A DNA stretch of 64,000 bases, taken from assembly GCA_947503765.1 (NCBI GenBank), contig CANNFA010000002.1, positions 554,501 to 618,500 of the forward strand, read 5' to 3'. Position numbers and translations under genes: made by a program. The stretch is from an uncultured Paracoccaceae bacterium (GTDB lineage: Bacteria; Pseudomonadota; Alphaproteobacteria; Rhodobacterales; Rhodobacteraceae). Shown piece after piece: positions 17,982-28,039 of this stretch (position 1 is its first letter; every line of letters starts with the position of its first letter). The notes beneath the pieces were generated by a model. It ran no database searches, was not told the origin of the DNA, and saw only the letters and a list, made by a program, of their open reading frames with translations.

Positions 17982-20900
17982 ATGTCGCTTCCCATTGTCG
18001 CCTCGCTCTGGATCGGCGGGCGCCTGAGCTTTCTGGAACAGCTGTGCCTGAAAAGCTTCGTCGATCACGGCCACCGGACCATCCTTTACACCTATGGCAA
18101 GGTCGGCGGTGTGCCGGACGGGGTCGAGGTGCTGGATGCCAACCTGATCTTCCCGAACGACAATTACATCCGCCACGCGAAATCCGGCTCGCCGGCGGTG
18201 CATGCAGATGCGTTCCGCTACCGGATGATCGAGGTGCAGAACGTGATCTGGGTCGATGCCGACATGCTGTGCATGCGGCCCTGGGATTTCCGCGACCAAT
18301 GGGTGTTCGGCTGGGAAAAGCCGAACCGTCTGGTGTGCAACGCGGTGCTGGGCCTGCCACGGTTTTCCAAGACGCTGGCCAAGCTGAACGATCTGTGCCG
18401 CCACGAATACCCGATCCCGCCCTGGGCCCCGCCCGAGGAACGCGCGCGGCTGGAAGCGGCCGCCAGGGCCGGCGATCCGGTGCATGTGTCGGAACTGGAA
18501 TGGGGCGTCTGGGGGCCGGCGGCGGTCACGCATTTCCTCAATGAAACCGGGGAGATGCGGCATGTGCTGCCGCAGATGGCCTTCTACCCGATCTCGTTCA
18601 AGGATCGCCGCGACCTGCTGGTGCCGGGCGACGTGATCGACGCGCAGCTGGACGATGGCTGCTACGGCGTGCACCTGTGGAACCGCCGGCTGCGGCGGCG
18701 CATCATCACCCACGAAGACGGCGTGCCGCATCCCGGCAGCTTCGTCGGCCGCGCGCTTGTGCGCCACGGGATCGACCCCGCCGCTGCGCCGATCCCCGAC
18801 GAGCCGCCCGCGCATGTCGTCCGCGACCGGCAGGAGCCGGCGGATGCGGTGAAGGCCAGCAAGACCTCCAAGGTGGTGCCGGCGGACAGTGCCGCGCAGG
18901 TCGCGGACGCCGAGCGGCTGGTGTCGCAGAACCCCAACGTGACCGTCGCACCGCCCGCCGCGCTGGCCAAGATGCCGGTGATGGAACTGCGCCAGAGCGC
19001 CGAGTATCAGCGCATGATCGACGAGCTGGAGGGGCGGACCGGCGGCATCACCGGCTGGCTGAAACCGCCCGAGACGCCGCAGAAGAACGACAATATCCTG
19101 ATCGTCACCTCGATGAAGAACGAGGCGCCGTTCATCCTGGAATGGATCGCCTATCACCTCGGGATCGGGGCGACGCATTTCCTAGTCTACACCAACGATT
19201 GCACCGACAACACCAATGCGATCCTCGACCGGCTGCAGGCGCTCGGCCTCGTCACGAGGCTGGACAATCCGTGGGATCCGGCCTCCGGCAAGAAGCCGCA
19301 GCACGAGGCGTTGAAGGACGCGGTCAAGCAGGAATGCTATGCGGACGCCGACTGGGTGCTGACCATCGACGTGGACGAATTCGTCAATATCCATGTCGGG
19401 GACGGCACCTTTGCCGATCTTTTCCGCGCGTCGAACGATCCCAACGTGATCTCCTTCACCTGGAAATTCTTTGGCAACAAGGGGCTGGAGCGGTACGAGG
19501 ATCGCCCCGTCACCGAACAATTCACCGCCTGCGCGCCTGAATTCATCCCCAAGCCGCGGCTTGGCTGGGGCTTCAAGTCGATGTTCCACAAATCCGCCCC
19601 CTACCGGAAGATCGGCGTGCACCGGCCTTTGCAGATTGAAGATGACGAGGCCGATCTTGTCCGCTGGGTCAACGGGTCGGGCCGGGCGATGCCGGACATG
19701 CTGCTGACCAATAATGGCTGGCGGTCGACCAAGCGGTCGCTGGGCTACCGGCTGGCGACCCTGAACCATTACATCCTGCGCTCGGCTGAGAGTTTCCTGG
19801 TCAAGCGCGAACGCGGGCGGATCAACCATACCGAACACGACCAGGGGATCGAATACTGGACGCGCCGCAACTACACGACCGAAACCGACGACCGGATCGT
19901 CGCGCGCCACGCGTTGATGCGCCCCGTGCTGGACGGGTTCATGGCCGATGCGCAGCTTGCCGCGCTGCACCGCGAGGCGGCGGATTGGCACCGCGCGCGC
20001 ATCGCGCATCTGCTGGAGCAGCCCGATTACCGCAAGCTCTACGACGATCTGGTGCAGCCGGGGCAGGTGGACGCGCTTTACATCGACAAGAGCACCGAGG
20101 ATCTGGCCGAGGCGCTGGCCGAAGGCGAGCCGCAGAAAGCCGCGGCCGCGCCAACGGCGAAAGCGGTGAGGAAACCGGCAGAAACGGACGAGCTGCCCGA
20201 TACCGCGCCGACGCGCCAGTTGTCGAAGGTGCCGCCGCTGACCTCGGTGCGGATGATGTCGCCCCCCGATAGCGTATTGCCGCATCCGCGCGATTCGCGC
20301 TGGGCCGAGGGGCGCGCCCATGCCGAACGGCAGCGCGGCTTCCTGTGGGAAGGGGACGAGAACGCGCTGATGTTCGTGCCCGGCTCGCGCCGGCTGGTGA
20401 TCACATTCGACAATATCAGCGCCACCCGCGACGAGGGCGCGCGCTGGCCCTGGGGGTTCCGGGTGCTGAATGGCGAAATGGGCTGTTCGGTGCTGGGCGT
20501 CATGGGATCGCAGCGCAACTGGTTCCGGCAGGACTTCGTGCATGACAGTTTCGAGGCGCTGCAGGGTCAGGGCTTTTTCGAGCAGTTCGACCAGGTGCTG
20601 TTCTACGGCACGTCGATGGGCGGCTTCGGGGCGCTGACCTATTCGCGGGTCTGCCCCGGCGCCAACGTGCTGGCCATCGCGCCGCAATCCACGCTCGATC
20701 CGCGCATCCTGCCGGACGATGACCGCTGGGGCTGGCGCAAGAAGCTCGACTGGGACGGCCGGTTCCGCGACGGGGCGGAGGATCTGGACGGTGCCGGGCA
20801 GGTCTTCGTCATTGGCGATCCGTATTTCAGGCCCGATTACGACCAGATTGCGCGAATCCGGGGCGACAACGTCACCTGGCTGCACACGCCGTTCATGGGC

Positions 20901-21191
20901 CACCAATTGCCCAACGCCTTCCTCGTGATGGGGATCCTGAAGGATCTGCTCTACGCCGCGGTGGAGGGCGATCTGACCTCGCCGCTGTTCTACCGGCTGT
21001 TCCGCGCGCGCCGCGACCTGCCGCGCTTTCAGCATGACCTGCTGATGCATGCCGAGGCGCGCGGCAAGATCCGCTCGGCCATAAGGGTCTGTGAATACAC
21101 GCTGAAAAAGCGCAAGGCCAAGAACATCGCCGCCACGCTGGACCGGCTGAGGGCCGAGCTTGACGGCGACGTGAAGACAGCGGCGGAGTGA
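17982..21191 (+). CDS. Three-domain fusion: GT32/capsule-type transferase, GT2-type transferase, alpha/beta-hydrolase-like domain
   Basis: A 1069-residue protein. Domain A (about 1-270) resembles capsular/alpha-1,4 glycosyltransferases: LWIGGRLSFLEQLCLKSF, then the D92-A-D94 metal motif in VIWVDADML. A charged linker follows. Domain B (about 369-700) is GT2-type (Glyco_tranf_2_4/GT92-like), starting ILIVTSMKNEAPFILEW, with D463-V-D465-E-F and VTEQF. A second linker precedes domain C (about 757-990), a possible hydrolase or acyltransferase with the nucleophile elbow GTSMGG (S878) and a late His in GHQLPN. No signal peptide or membrane helix. Its stop overlaps the next gene. The same modules occur separately at 39.4-45.4 kb. 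Role inferred: assembly and decoration of a surface glycan. Confidence 0.8.
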   Translation: MSLPIVASLWIGGRLSFLEQLCLKSFVDHGHRTILYTYGKVGGVPDGVEVLDANLIFPNDNYIRHAKSGSPAVHADAFRYRMIEVQNVIWVDADMLCMRPWDFRDQWVFGWEKPNRLVCNAVLGLPRFSKTLAKLNDLCRHEYPIPPWAPPEERARLEAAARAGDPVHVSELEWGVWGPAAVTHFLNETGEMRHVLPQMAFYPISFKDRRDLLVPGDVIDAQLDDGCYGVHLWNRRLRRRIITHEDGVPHPGSFVGRALVRHGIDPAAAPIPDEPPAHVVRDRQEPADAVKASKTSKVVPADSAAQVADAERLVSQNPNVTVAPPAALAKMPVMELRQSAEYQRMIDELEGRTGGITGWLKPPETPQKNDNILIVTSMKNEAPFILEWIAYHLGIGATHFLVYTNDCTDNTNAILDRLQALGLVTRLDNPWDPASGKKPQHEALKDAVKQECYADADWVLTIDVDEFVNIHVGDGTFADLFRASNDPNVISFTWKFFGNKGLERYEDRPVTEQFTACAPEFIPKPRLGWGFKSMFHKSAPYRKIGVHRPLQIEDDEADLVRWVNGSGRAMPDMLLTNNGWRSTKRSLGYRLATLNHYILRSAESFLVKRERGRINHTEHDQGIEYWTRRNYTTETDDRIVARHALMRPVLDGFMADAQLAALHREAADWHRARIAHLLEQPDYRKLYDDLVQPGQVDALYIDKSTEDLAEALAEGEPQKAAAAPTAKAVRKPAETDELPDTAPTRQLSKVPPLTSVRMMSPPDSVLPHPRDSRWAEGRAHAERQRGFLWEGDENALMFVPGSRRLVITFDNISATRDEGARWPWGFRVLNGEMGCSVLGVMGSQRNWFRQDFVHDSFEALQGQGFFEQFDQVLFYGTSMGGFGALTYSRVCPGANVLAIAPQSTLDPRILPDDDRWGWRKKLDWDGRFRDGAEDLDGAGQVFVIGDPYFRPDYDQIARIRGDNVTWLHTPFMGHQLPNAFLVMGILKDLLYAAVEGDLTSPLFYRLFRARRDLPRFQHDLLMHAEARGKIRSAIRVCEYTLKKRKAKNIAATLDRLRAELDGDVKTAAE

Positions 21192-22315
21192 CGCGAATGG
21201 GCAAACGCCTCATCATCACCTGCATGAAGAACGAGGGGCCGTTCATCCTGGAATGGCTGGCCTGGCACCGGTCCATCGGCTTCGACGATTTCCTTGTCTT
21301 CACCAACGATTGCGACGACGGCACGGTCGAGCTTCTGGATTGCCTGGCCGGGCACGGCGTGCTGACGCGGATGGACAACCCGTATCTCGCCATGCCCGGC
21401 GGGCTGAACCCGCAGAAGGGCGCGCTGCTGTTCGCGTCCGACCTCGAACAGGTGAAGGCGGCGGAATGGCTGCTGGTCTCGGACGTGGACGAGTTCGTCA
21501 ACATCCATGCCGGCGATGGCACGCTGGACGCGCTGTTCGCGGCGACGGGCGAGGTCGATTGCATCTCGATGCAATGGCGGCTTTTCGGCAATGCGGACGT
21601 GGACAAGTACCGCGACACCTGGGTGACCGAACAATTCGACCGCTGCGCGCCGGTCTTCTGCCCCAGCCCGATCCAGGCCTGGGCGGTCAAGACGCTGGTG
21701 CGCACCACGGGCGGCAAATGGCCCTGCGGGCGCTACAAGCGGCTGGGCGTGCACCGCCCGATCGAGCCGGGGCGCGGCGCCACGGCGCACACGGTCTGGG
21801 TCGATGGCTGCGGCCGGCCGGTGCTGGACAAGTTCAAGCAGGAAGGCTGGCGGTTCGGCACCCATTCGGCCGGATACGACCTGGTGACGCTGAACCACTA
21901 CGCGGTGCGCTCGGCCGAGAGCTTTGTCGTCAAGCGCGACCGGGGCCGCGTCAACCATGTCGACCGCGACCAGGGGCTGGCCTACTGGCTGCGGATGAAT
22001 TTCAACATGGAGCGGGACACCAGCATCCGCCGCCACCTGCCGCGCGCGCACGAAGAGCATGCGCGGCTGCTGGGCCTGCGCGGGGTCAAGACGCGCCACG
22101 CCGAGGCGGCAAAGGCGCATCGCGCGAAGATCCGCGACCTGCTGGCGCGCGAGGATATGGCGGCGTTCCATGCCCGCATCACCTCGGAGGAGATGCGGCT
22201 TCTGTCGCGGCACCTGAACCTGCTGGACCGGGCGCAGATGAATGCGGGCCCCGATGCCGTCCCGCCCGAGATCGTGACGCGGGTGGCGCAGGTGCCGGAT
22301 CTGCTGGCGGTCTGA
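21188..22315 (+). CDS. GT2-type glycosyltransferase (Glyco_tranf_2_4/GT92-like)
   Basis: A 375-residue single-domain protein. It begins RLIITCMKNEGPFILEWL and has the metal motif DVDEFVNIHAGDG (D99, D101). Family landmarks follow: WRLFGNADVDKY, WVTEQFDRCAP, LGVHRP, LVTLNHYAVRSAESFVVK and RVNHVDRDQG. It is clearly homologous to domain B of the upstream fusion and to genes at 42130 and 43151. A GTG at 21188 overlaps the upstream stop (GTGA); an ATG three codons later is the alternative. The coupling suggests both proteins work on the same glycan. Acceptor unknown. Confidence 0.85.
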   Translation: MTRMGKRLIITCMKNEGPFILEWLAWHRSIGFDDFLVFTNDCDDGTVELLDCLAGHGVLTRMDNPYLAMPGGLNPQKGALLFASDLEQVKAAEWLLVSDVDEFVNIHAGDGTLDALFAATGEVDCISMQWRLFGNADVDKYRDTWVTEQFDRCAPVFCPSPIQAWAVKTLVRTTGGKWPCGRYKRLGVHRPIEPGRGATAHTVWVDGCGRPVLDKFKQEGWRFGTHSAGYDLVTLNHYAVRSAESFVVKRDRGRVNHVDRDQGLAYWLRMNFNMERDTSIRRHLPRAHEEHARLLGLRGVKTRHAEAAKAHRAKIRDLLAREDMAAFHARITSEEMRLLSRHLNLLDRAQMNAGPDAVPPEIVTRVAQVPDLLAV

Positions 22316-22324
22316 GGTGGGCGC

Positions 22325-22412
22325 GGTTTCGGATCGCCTGCGGCGATGCCGATCCGGGCGAGGGGCGTTGCCCCTCGCGCTCCCCAAGGTATTTGGGGCA
22401 AGATGAGGAACA
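22325..22412 (+). repeat. Intergenic multi-hairpin element, copy 2
   Basis: The order is the same as copy 1. GGTTTCGGATCGCC pairs with GGCGAT..CCGATCC, then comes the stem GCGAGGGGC GTT GCCCCTCGC, then CCCCAAGGTATTTGGGGC, itself able to pair, and the tail AAGATGAGGAAC. It lies between the convergent glycosyltransferase and ClC channel genes and may end both transcripts. Confidence 0.75.
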
Positions 22413-22429
22413 GGACGCGGGTTTCCCCG

Positions 22430-24163
22430 TCAGCGGTGTTGTTCCGCCGTGGCTTCGGCCAGCGCGGTATTGTACGCCTTGAGCGCGTCGAGGTGGTGCA
22501 GCGCGCCCAGCAGTTCCGGCGGGCGCCCGTCGCCCCAGAGCGTGACCACCGGCAGGAAGCCCACCCCGCCCTTGTCGAAGACCGGCATTGCCGAGCTGAG
22601 CGTGGCGGCGCCGTCGATATAGATACCCTGTTCGATCAGATGCCAGCAGGCCTCTTCGGTAGCCGGGCCCTTTTCGGTCAGGTCGCGGGTCAGGCTGGCG
22701 ACGCGGACCATCGACAGCAGGTAGGCTTGCGGGCCGGCGGCGAGGTGGACGTTGCGCCGGTAGAGCTGTGTCAGGAAGAACGAATGCTTCACGAGCCGGC
22801 TGGCCAGCGCGGTGGAGATCGACACCGCGACCATCACGGCCAGGCCGGTCTGCCAGTCGCCGGTCAGCTCGAACACGATCAGCGTCGTCGATATCGGTGC
22901 GCCCAGCACGGCGGCGGCGACCGCGCCCATGCCCGCCAGCGCGTAGACGGTTTCCGACCCTGACATGTCGGGAAAGATGCCGGTGGCGATGATCCCGAAG
23001 GCAAGCCCGGTCAGCGCCCCCACCATCAGCGAGGGCGAGAACATCCCGCCCCCCATCCGCCCGCCGAAGGTGATCGCCACGGCGGCGGTCTTGACGATGG
23101 CGAAGACCACCGCCTCGTGCAGCAGCAGCTGGCCGGTCAGCGAATCCGATGTCGTCTCGTAGCCGACGCCGATGATATGCGGGTACCAGATCGCGATTCC
23201 GCCCAGTATGGCGCCTGCGATCGCGGGGCGCAGGAAGGCGGGCAGGCGGGTCGCCCGCTGCGCCGCGTCGCCCACATCCTCGGCCCAGAAGATCGCGCGC
23301 ATCAGCACCACCGCCACCAGCCCCGAGACCAGCCCGAGGATCAGGTAGGCCGGCAATTCGCCATAGAATTCCAGCACGCCCGATTCGGTCAGCGTGAACT
23401 CGGTCACATCGCCGAAGACCAGCCGGTTGATGACGGTGCCCGCGGCGCTGGCGATCACGATCGGCGCGAAGGCATTGACCGCGATGTGGCGCAGGATCAC
23501 CTCCATCGCGAACAGCGCGCCGGCGATGGGCGCGTTGAAGCTGGCCGAAACGGCCGCCGCCACCGCACAGCCCAGCAGGTCGCGGCCGGTCACGCCGTCG
23601 GCGTCGATCCGGTTGGAGATCCAGGTGGCGACCACGCCGGCGAGGTGCACCACCGGCCCCTCGCGCCCCGAGGAGCCGCCGGCGGACAATGTGATCCAGG
23701 AGGCCACCGCCGAGGCGAGGCCGGCGCGGATCTCCACCCTTCCATCGTTCAGCGCGGCGCCGTGGATCACGTCGGCGACCGCATGCACCGTGCCGGTCTT
23801 GGTGAACCGCGTCAGCAGCAGCCCGACGATCAGCCCGCCGATGCACGGAATCGCGACGATCCAGTACCAGGGCATGGTGGTGGCGAAGCTGTGCAGCTGT
23901 GCCGTGTCGTCGGTGCCGTAAAGCGCGCGCTGCAACGCCTCGATCCCCAGCCGGAAGGTCATCGCCGCCAGTCCCGAGGCGATGCCGATGGCCAGCGCGA
24001 TGAACCAGAACTGGACCTGGTCGGGCCCGCGCCGCAGCAGCGTGGCGCGCGCCCGGCGCAGGCGGCGCAGCAGCGACCGCCATGCCTCGCGCAGCGGGTT
24101 GGGCGGGCCGGACCCGGACGGGTCGGTTCCGGGCCGCGCGGTCTGCGTGGGGCGGGTCCGCAC
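22430..24163 (-). CDS. ClC-type chloride channel/antiporter
   Basis: About 577 residues with many membrane segments and a C-terminal region that looks like degenerate CBS domains. Selectivity motifs are seen: SAGGSSGREGPVVH contains the GREGP loop with the gating glutamate, and GGRMGGGMFSP corresponds to the G-x-F-x-P loop. The GTG at 24163 is preceded by AAAGGAAC at the right distance, so I choose it over upstream ATG codons such as 24373, which would overlap the divergent gene. The 5' region codes for a basic, proline-rich N-terminus. It may be a channel or an H+/Cl- exchanger; the sequence alone does not decide. Confidence 0.88.
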   Translation of the reverse strand: MRTRPTQTARPGTDPSGSGPPNPLREAWRSLLRRLRRARATLLRRGPDQVQFWFIALAIGIASGLAAMTFRLGIEALQRALYGTDDTAQLHSFATTMPWYWIVAIPCIGGLIVGLLLTRFTKTGTVHAVADVIHGAALNDGRVEIRAGLASAVASWITLSAGGSSGREGPVVHLAGVVATWISNRIDADGVTGRDLLGCAVAAAVSASFNAPIAGALFAMEVILRHIAVNAFAPIVIASAAGTVINRLVFGDVTEFTLTESGVLEFYGELPAYLILGLVSGLVAVVLMRAIFWAEDVGDAAQRATRLPAFLRPAIAGAILGGIAIWYPHIIGVGYETTSDSLTGQLLLHEAVVFAIVKTAAVAITFGGRMGGGMFSPSLMVGALTGLAFGIIATGIFPDMSGSETVYALAGMGAVAAAVLGAPISTTLIVFELTGDWQTGLAVMVAVSISTALASRLVKHSFFLTQLYRRNVHLAAGPQAYLLSMVRVASLTRDLTEKGPATEEACWHLIEQGIYIDGAATLSSAMPVFDKGGVGFLPVVTLWGDGRPPELLGALHHLDALKAYNTALAEATAEQHR

Positions 24164-24360
24164 CGGGGCGTTCCTTTGCTTGAGCGGCGAAACGGGCCTC
24201 CGCGCCGGGCGGGGCTGGCGCGATGCCGCGTGAGAAGAAGTCTGCGCCTGTCTAGGCAATCGGCCGGACCGATCCAAGCCCGTTGTCGTGCCGCCCCTTT
24301 GCCGCGGCGGCGCCGCGGGTCTACATGAGGGGCGTGGCAGGAGCAGGCAGGATCCGGGCG

Positions 24361-24636
24361 ATGCGAGATGCATTGCGGAAAAGCTGGCAGGCGGCGAGGG
24401 GCGCGGTGCGGCGCGGCCGGCGCTGGGCCGAGCTGCATCTGCCGTTCGGCGTGCGGCTGGTGGTGGGGCTGCTGCTGATGATGGGCGGGGTGCTGGCGTT
24501 TCTGCCGGTCTTCGGGCTGTGGATGCTGCCGCTGGGCATCGCCATCGCTGCGATCGACGTGATCGTGATCTGGAACTGGTCGCTTCGGCAGGTGCGCCGG
24601 TACCGGCCGCGCCGCCGGCGGCCGCCCCGCGAGTAG
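24361..24636 (+). CDS. Small membrane protein with basic ends, unknown function
   Basis: A 91-residue protein with a basic N-terminal helix (MRDALRKSWQAARGAVRRG). Two hydrophobic segments (LVVGLLLMMGGVLAFLPVFG and LPLGIAIAAIDVIVIWNW) and a very arginine-rich tail follow. The LLLMxGGVLxFLPVxGxWMLPLGIA pattern recurs in small proteins of this bacterial group. The ATG at 24361 follows AGGA at good spacing; ATGs at 24325 and 24283 would give longer forms. It is divergent from the ClC gene. Function unknown. Confidence 0.6.
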   Translation: MRDALRKSWQAARGAVRRGRRWAELHLPFGVRLVVGLLLMMGGVLAFLPVFGLWMLPLGIAIAAIDVIVIWNWSLRQVRRYRPRRRRPPRE

Positions 24637-24671
24637 CGCGCCCGGACCTTTTCGCCGCGCCGCGCCGTGCC

Positions 24672-25657
24672 CTACCGGCGTTCGCGCGGATGCGGACGGG
24701 CGCGGCCTTCCTTAAGCAGCCCGCCCACCCCCATCGCGGCGATGTCGGCGGCGGTCACGTCGAGGCCGCAGGCGATGCGTTCCAGCATCCAGTCCGCGCC
24801 GCTGCGCACCGGCGAGCGGACGCTGCCGGGCAGGCCCAGCACCGGGCGGCCGTTCAGCCGGCCGAGGAATGTCAGGTTGCCCGGATCGACCGGAATGCCG
24901 AATCGCAGCACCTCGCCGCCGGCGGCGCGTAGCGCCTCGGGGCCGACATCGTCGATGTCCGAGGTCGCCGAGGCGGTGATGATCAGCACCATGTCGCCAG
25001 GGGCCGCGGCGATGGCGCGCGCCAGCGGCTCGGTGCGGTGCGGCGCCACGTCGGAGGCCGCAAGCGTCATGCCCAGCGCGGCCAGCCGGTTCTCCATCAC
25101 CTGCTCGCCCTTGCCGGGGCCGGCCCCGATATCGGTGCGGATCAAAGCCGCGCTGCGCAGACGCACCCTGTGCAGGCGGACCGCACCGGCCGCTTCATGC
25201 GCGGCACGGTCCAGCGCCGCTTCGGGCACCGCCCAGGAGATGATCTTGACCGTCGCCACCACGCCGCGCTCCGGGGCGGCCGCAAATGGCGGCAGCGTGG
25301 CGACCGTGATCATCGGATCGACCATGTTCACCGCGACAACGCGCGCTGCATCGACGGTCAGCACACCCGGCGCGGCGGCGTGGATGTTCACCCGCCCGGT
25401 ACCCGGCGCGGCGAGGCGCAGATGCGCGGCGGCGGGGTCGGGGACCAGTGCGGCGGCGATGCGCGCGGCGGCCGCGTTCTCGTCCACGTCGCCGGGGTCA
25501 AGCCGGGCGACGATGATCTCGGTCAGGTCCGCGGCGCGGATGCGGTCGATATCGGCGCGCGCCAGCACCCGGCCCTTGCGCAGCCGGCCATCGGGCAGCG
25601 GCAGCGAATGGGCCAGCACGGCGCCCTCGGCCTGGTCCAGCGGGACCGGGCCGAACC

Positions 25658-25661
<4 letters not shown>
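24672..25661 (-). CDS. Molybdopterin-binding (MoCF-domain) protein linked to XdhC
   Basis: A 329-residue protein with a C-terminal MoeA/MogA-type molybdopterin-binding domain. The relevant stretch is GDMVLIITASATSDIDDVGPEALRAAGGEV, followed by the LGLPGSVRSP loop. It lacks the full MoeA architecture and matches the stand-alone proteins encoded beside xdhC. Its start overlaps the xdhC stop by four bases (ATGA), so the two are translated together. Inferred role: delivery or modification of molybdenum cofactor for a xanthine-dehydrogenase-family enzyme, which is not in this window. Confidence 0.8.
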
Positions 25662-26653
<992 letters not shown>

Positions 26654-26740
26654 GGCCACCTCCTTGGAAAGCGGGCGGGGATGCGCACGGCCGCATCGCC
26701 CCGGCCTGTATGGGATGGTAGTGCGGCAGGGACCAGACGA

Positions 26741-26781
26741 AAAGGCCCCGCCCGCCCGGTGATGCCGGGGCGGGCGGGGCC
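26741..26781 (-). terminator. Rho-independent terminator after the YeeE/YedE pair
   Basis: A 16-bp GC stem with a single bulge (GGCCCCGCCCGCC... pairing with GGCGGGCGGGGCC) around the loop CATCA. On the minus strand it is followed by TTTTCG. It ends the 27941-26802 transcript. Confidence 0.85.
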
Positions 26782-26801
26782 GGTATGCGCCGGGCGGGCG
26801 T

Positions 26802-27386
26802 CTATTCCGCCGGCACCGGCGTGCCCTGGCCGGTCAGCCGGTCGGGCAGCACGAAGGCGACCACGATGAAGGCCGCGCCCAGCAGCAGCCCCAGAAGGTC
26901 GCCCGAGATGCCCGTCAGCCCGGCATAGCCGGAATCCGGCACCGTCCCCAGCGTGACCTTGCCGCCGGCGATGTCGTTCAGCAGGCCGCTGGCCTGCCAT
27001 GCGGGATAGGTCGCCATGTAGGCCGCCGCGCCCAGAAGGCCGCCGGCGATGAAGAACAGCGCGTCCTTGCGCCCGGTGCCGGCCGCAACCACGCCCGTGC
27101 CGGGGCAGTAGCCCGACAGTGCCCAGCCGAAGCCCAGCATCAGCCCGCCGATGAACACGCCCGCATAGGCCGCCTTGACCGACATGTGGCCCACATCGAC
27201 GAGGCCCAGCATCTGCCCGCCGAACATCAGCACCGATCCGGTGCCGATCGCCAGGATGATCGTCTTCATCAGGTGCAGGTTGGTCAGCGACAGCATTCGC
27301 CCGATCCAGGTGGGGTTGGCCGCGCCGATCCGGTCAAGCACCGCGCCGAATGCGGCACCGATCACGATTGCCAGAAGGATTTCCAT
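26802..27386 (-). CDS. YeeE/YedE-family sulfur transporter subunit, second half (PmpB-like)
   Basis: A 194-residue membrane protein with about four to five helices. The conserved cysteine motif ALSGYCPGTGVVAAGTGRKDA lies in the middle and is typical of the YeeE/YedE (thiosulfate or sulfenate transport) family, in which the cysteine is functional. It starts three bases after the partner gene's stop and is followed by a strong terminator, so the two genes form an operon. Two half-size proteins together resemble one full-length YeeE. The cargo is probably a reduced sulfur compound, but this is inferred from the family. Confidence 0.85.
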   Translation of the reverse strand: MEILLAIVIGAAFGAVLDRIGAANPTWIGRMLSLTNLHLMKTIILAIGTGSVLMFGGQMLGLVDVGHMSVKAAYAGVFIGGLMLGFGWALSGYCPGTGVVAAGTGRKDALFFIAGGLLGAAAYMATYPAWQASGLLNDIAGGKVTLGTVPDSGYAGLTGISGDLLGLLLGAAFIVVAFVLPDRLTGQGTPVPAE

Positions 27387-27389
27387 GAC

Positions 27390-27941
27390 TTACGCCTCCT
27401 TCTTGTAAAGCCAGAGCGCGGTGGGAATGGCCGCGGCAAAGGCGCCGATCGTAAAGATGTAGCCCGATAGCGCGGTCTGCATGACCCCCGACATCATGTG
27501 CCCCGAGGTGCAGCCCCCCGCCAGCCGCGCGCCGTAAAGCACGACGAAGCCGCCCACGAAGGCCGCCGCATAGCGCTTTGCGCGCCCGCCCCCGAAATTG
27601 GCCCGCCACAGCGCCGGGACGCTGCGTTCGGCCTTGTCCAGCCCGCCGCGCGCCATCGACGAGGCAAGCCCGCCCAGCGCCATGGCGATCACGAACAGGA
27701 AGCTGTAGTTCAGCGGGTTCATCACCGCGTTCGCGTATTTCCCGCCGGATTTGGCGAGATAGGCGTTGGTGGATGTATATCCGTCTTCGGTCTGGGTGAC
27801 GGCCGCGCTGTCCACGGCGTTCCACAGAACGCCGTCGAGTATGACGAATTGTGTCGACACCCCGATGGGCTTGACCAGCGCGACGGCGAGAAAGAACACC
27901 ACCCCCAGCGCCAGCCCCCCGATTTTCCAGTTGAGCACCAT
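27390..27941 (-). CDS. YeeE/YedE-family sulfur transporter subunit, first half (PmpA-like)
   Basis: A 183-residue membrane protein with hydrophobic segments at the N-terminus (IGGLALGVVFFLAVALV), middle and C-terminus. The motif YGARLAGGCTSGHMMSGVMQ carries the family's conserved cysteine. I choose the ATG at 27941 (MVLNWKIGG) because GGAGGG lies just before it; an ATG at 27953 would lack a ribosome binding site and falls inside the palindrome. An FnrL-type box and a 7-5-7 palindrome lie immediately upstream, so control by oxygen and possibly by a sulfide-sensing ArsR-type repressor is likely. Confidence 0.85.
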   Translation of the reverse strand: MVLNWKIGGLALGVVFFLAVALVKPIGVSTQFVILDGVLWNAVDSAAVTQTEDGYTSTNAYLAKSGGKYANAVMNPLNYSFLFVIAMALGGLASSMARGGLDKAERSVPALWRANFGGGRAKRYAAAFVGGFVVLYGARLAGGCTSGHMMSGVMQTALSGYIFTIGAFAAAIPTALWLYKKEA

Positions 27942-27950
27942 CGCGCCCTC

Positions 27951-27969
27951 CATATCAAATTATGATATG
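27951..27969. promoter_or_regulatory. Perfect 7-5-7 palindrome at the promoter of the YeeE/YedE operon
   Basis: The sequence CATATCAAATTATGATATG has perfect 7-base arms around AATTA. Read on the minus strand it contains CATAAT, a good -10 candidate, so a bound protein would block the promoter. AT-rich palindromes of this kind are typical ArsR-family operators such as those used by BigR/SqrR regulators of sulfur genes. The identity of the regulator is an inference. Confidence 0.65.
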
Positions 27970-28001
27970 CGAATACGTAGGCGCCAGATGCGGCATTTTC
28001 A

Positions 28002-28015
28002 TTGACCTGGATCAA
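28002..28015. promoter_or_regulatory. FnrL/FNR-type box upstream of the YeeE/YedE operon
   Basis: TTGACCTGGATCAA matches the FNR consensus TTGAT-N4-ATCAA at nine of ten positions and has the form common in Rhodobacter FnrL targets. The centre lies about 67 bases upstream of the chosen start codon and about 57 bases upstream of a start point expected from the CATAAT hexamer. This is compatible with activation at low oxygen. The OmpA-like gene upstream points the same way, so only the YeeE/YedE operon is a natural target. Confidence 0.7.
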
Positions 28016-28039
28016 ATGTCGCAGGGCAAGGGGCACAGG

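Noticed and set aside
19182-21050. 622-codon minus-strand frame opposite the triple-fusion gene
   Set aside because: Same reason: it is antisense to well-formed domains and its translation is low-complexity with no motif.
22179-24083. 634-codon minus-strand frame over the ClC channel region
   Set aside because: It overlaps the ClC gene in another frame and consists mostly of Arg/Gly/Ala runs, so it is not a gene.
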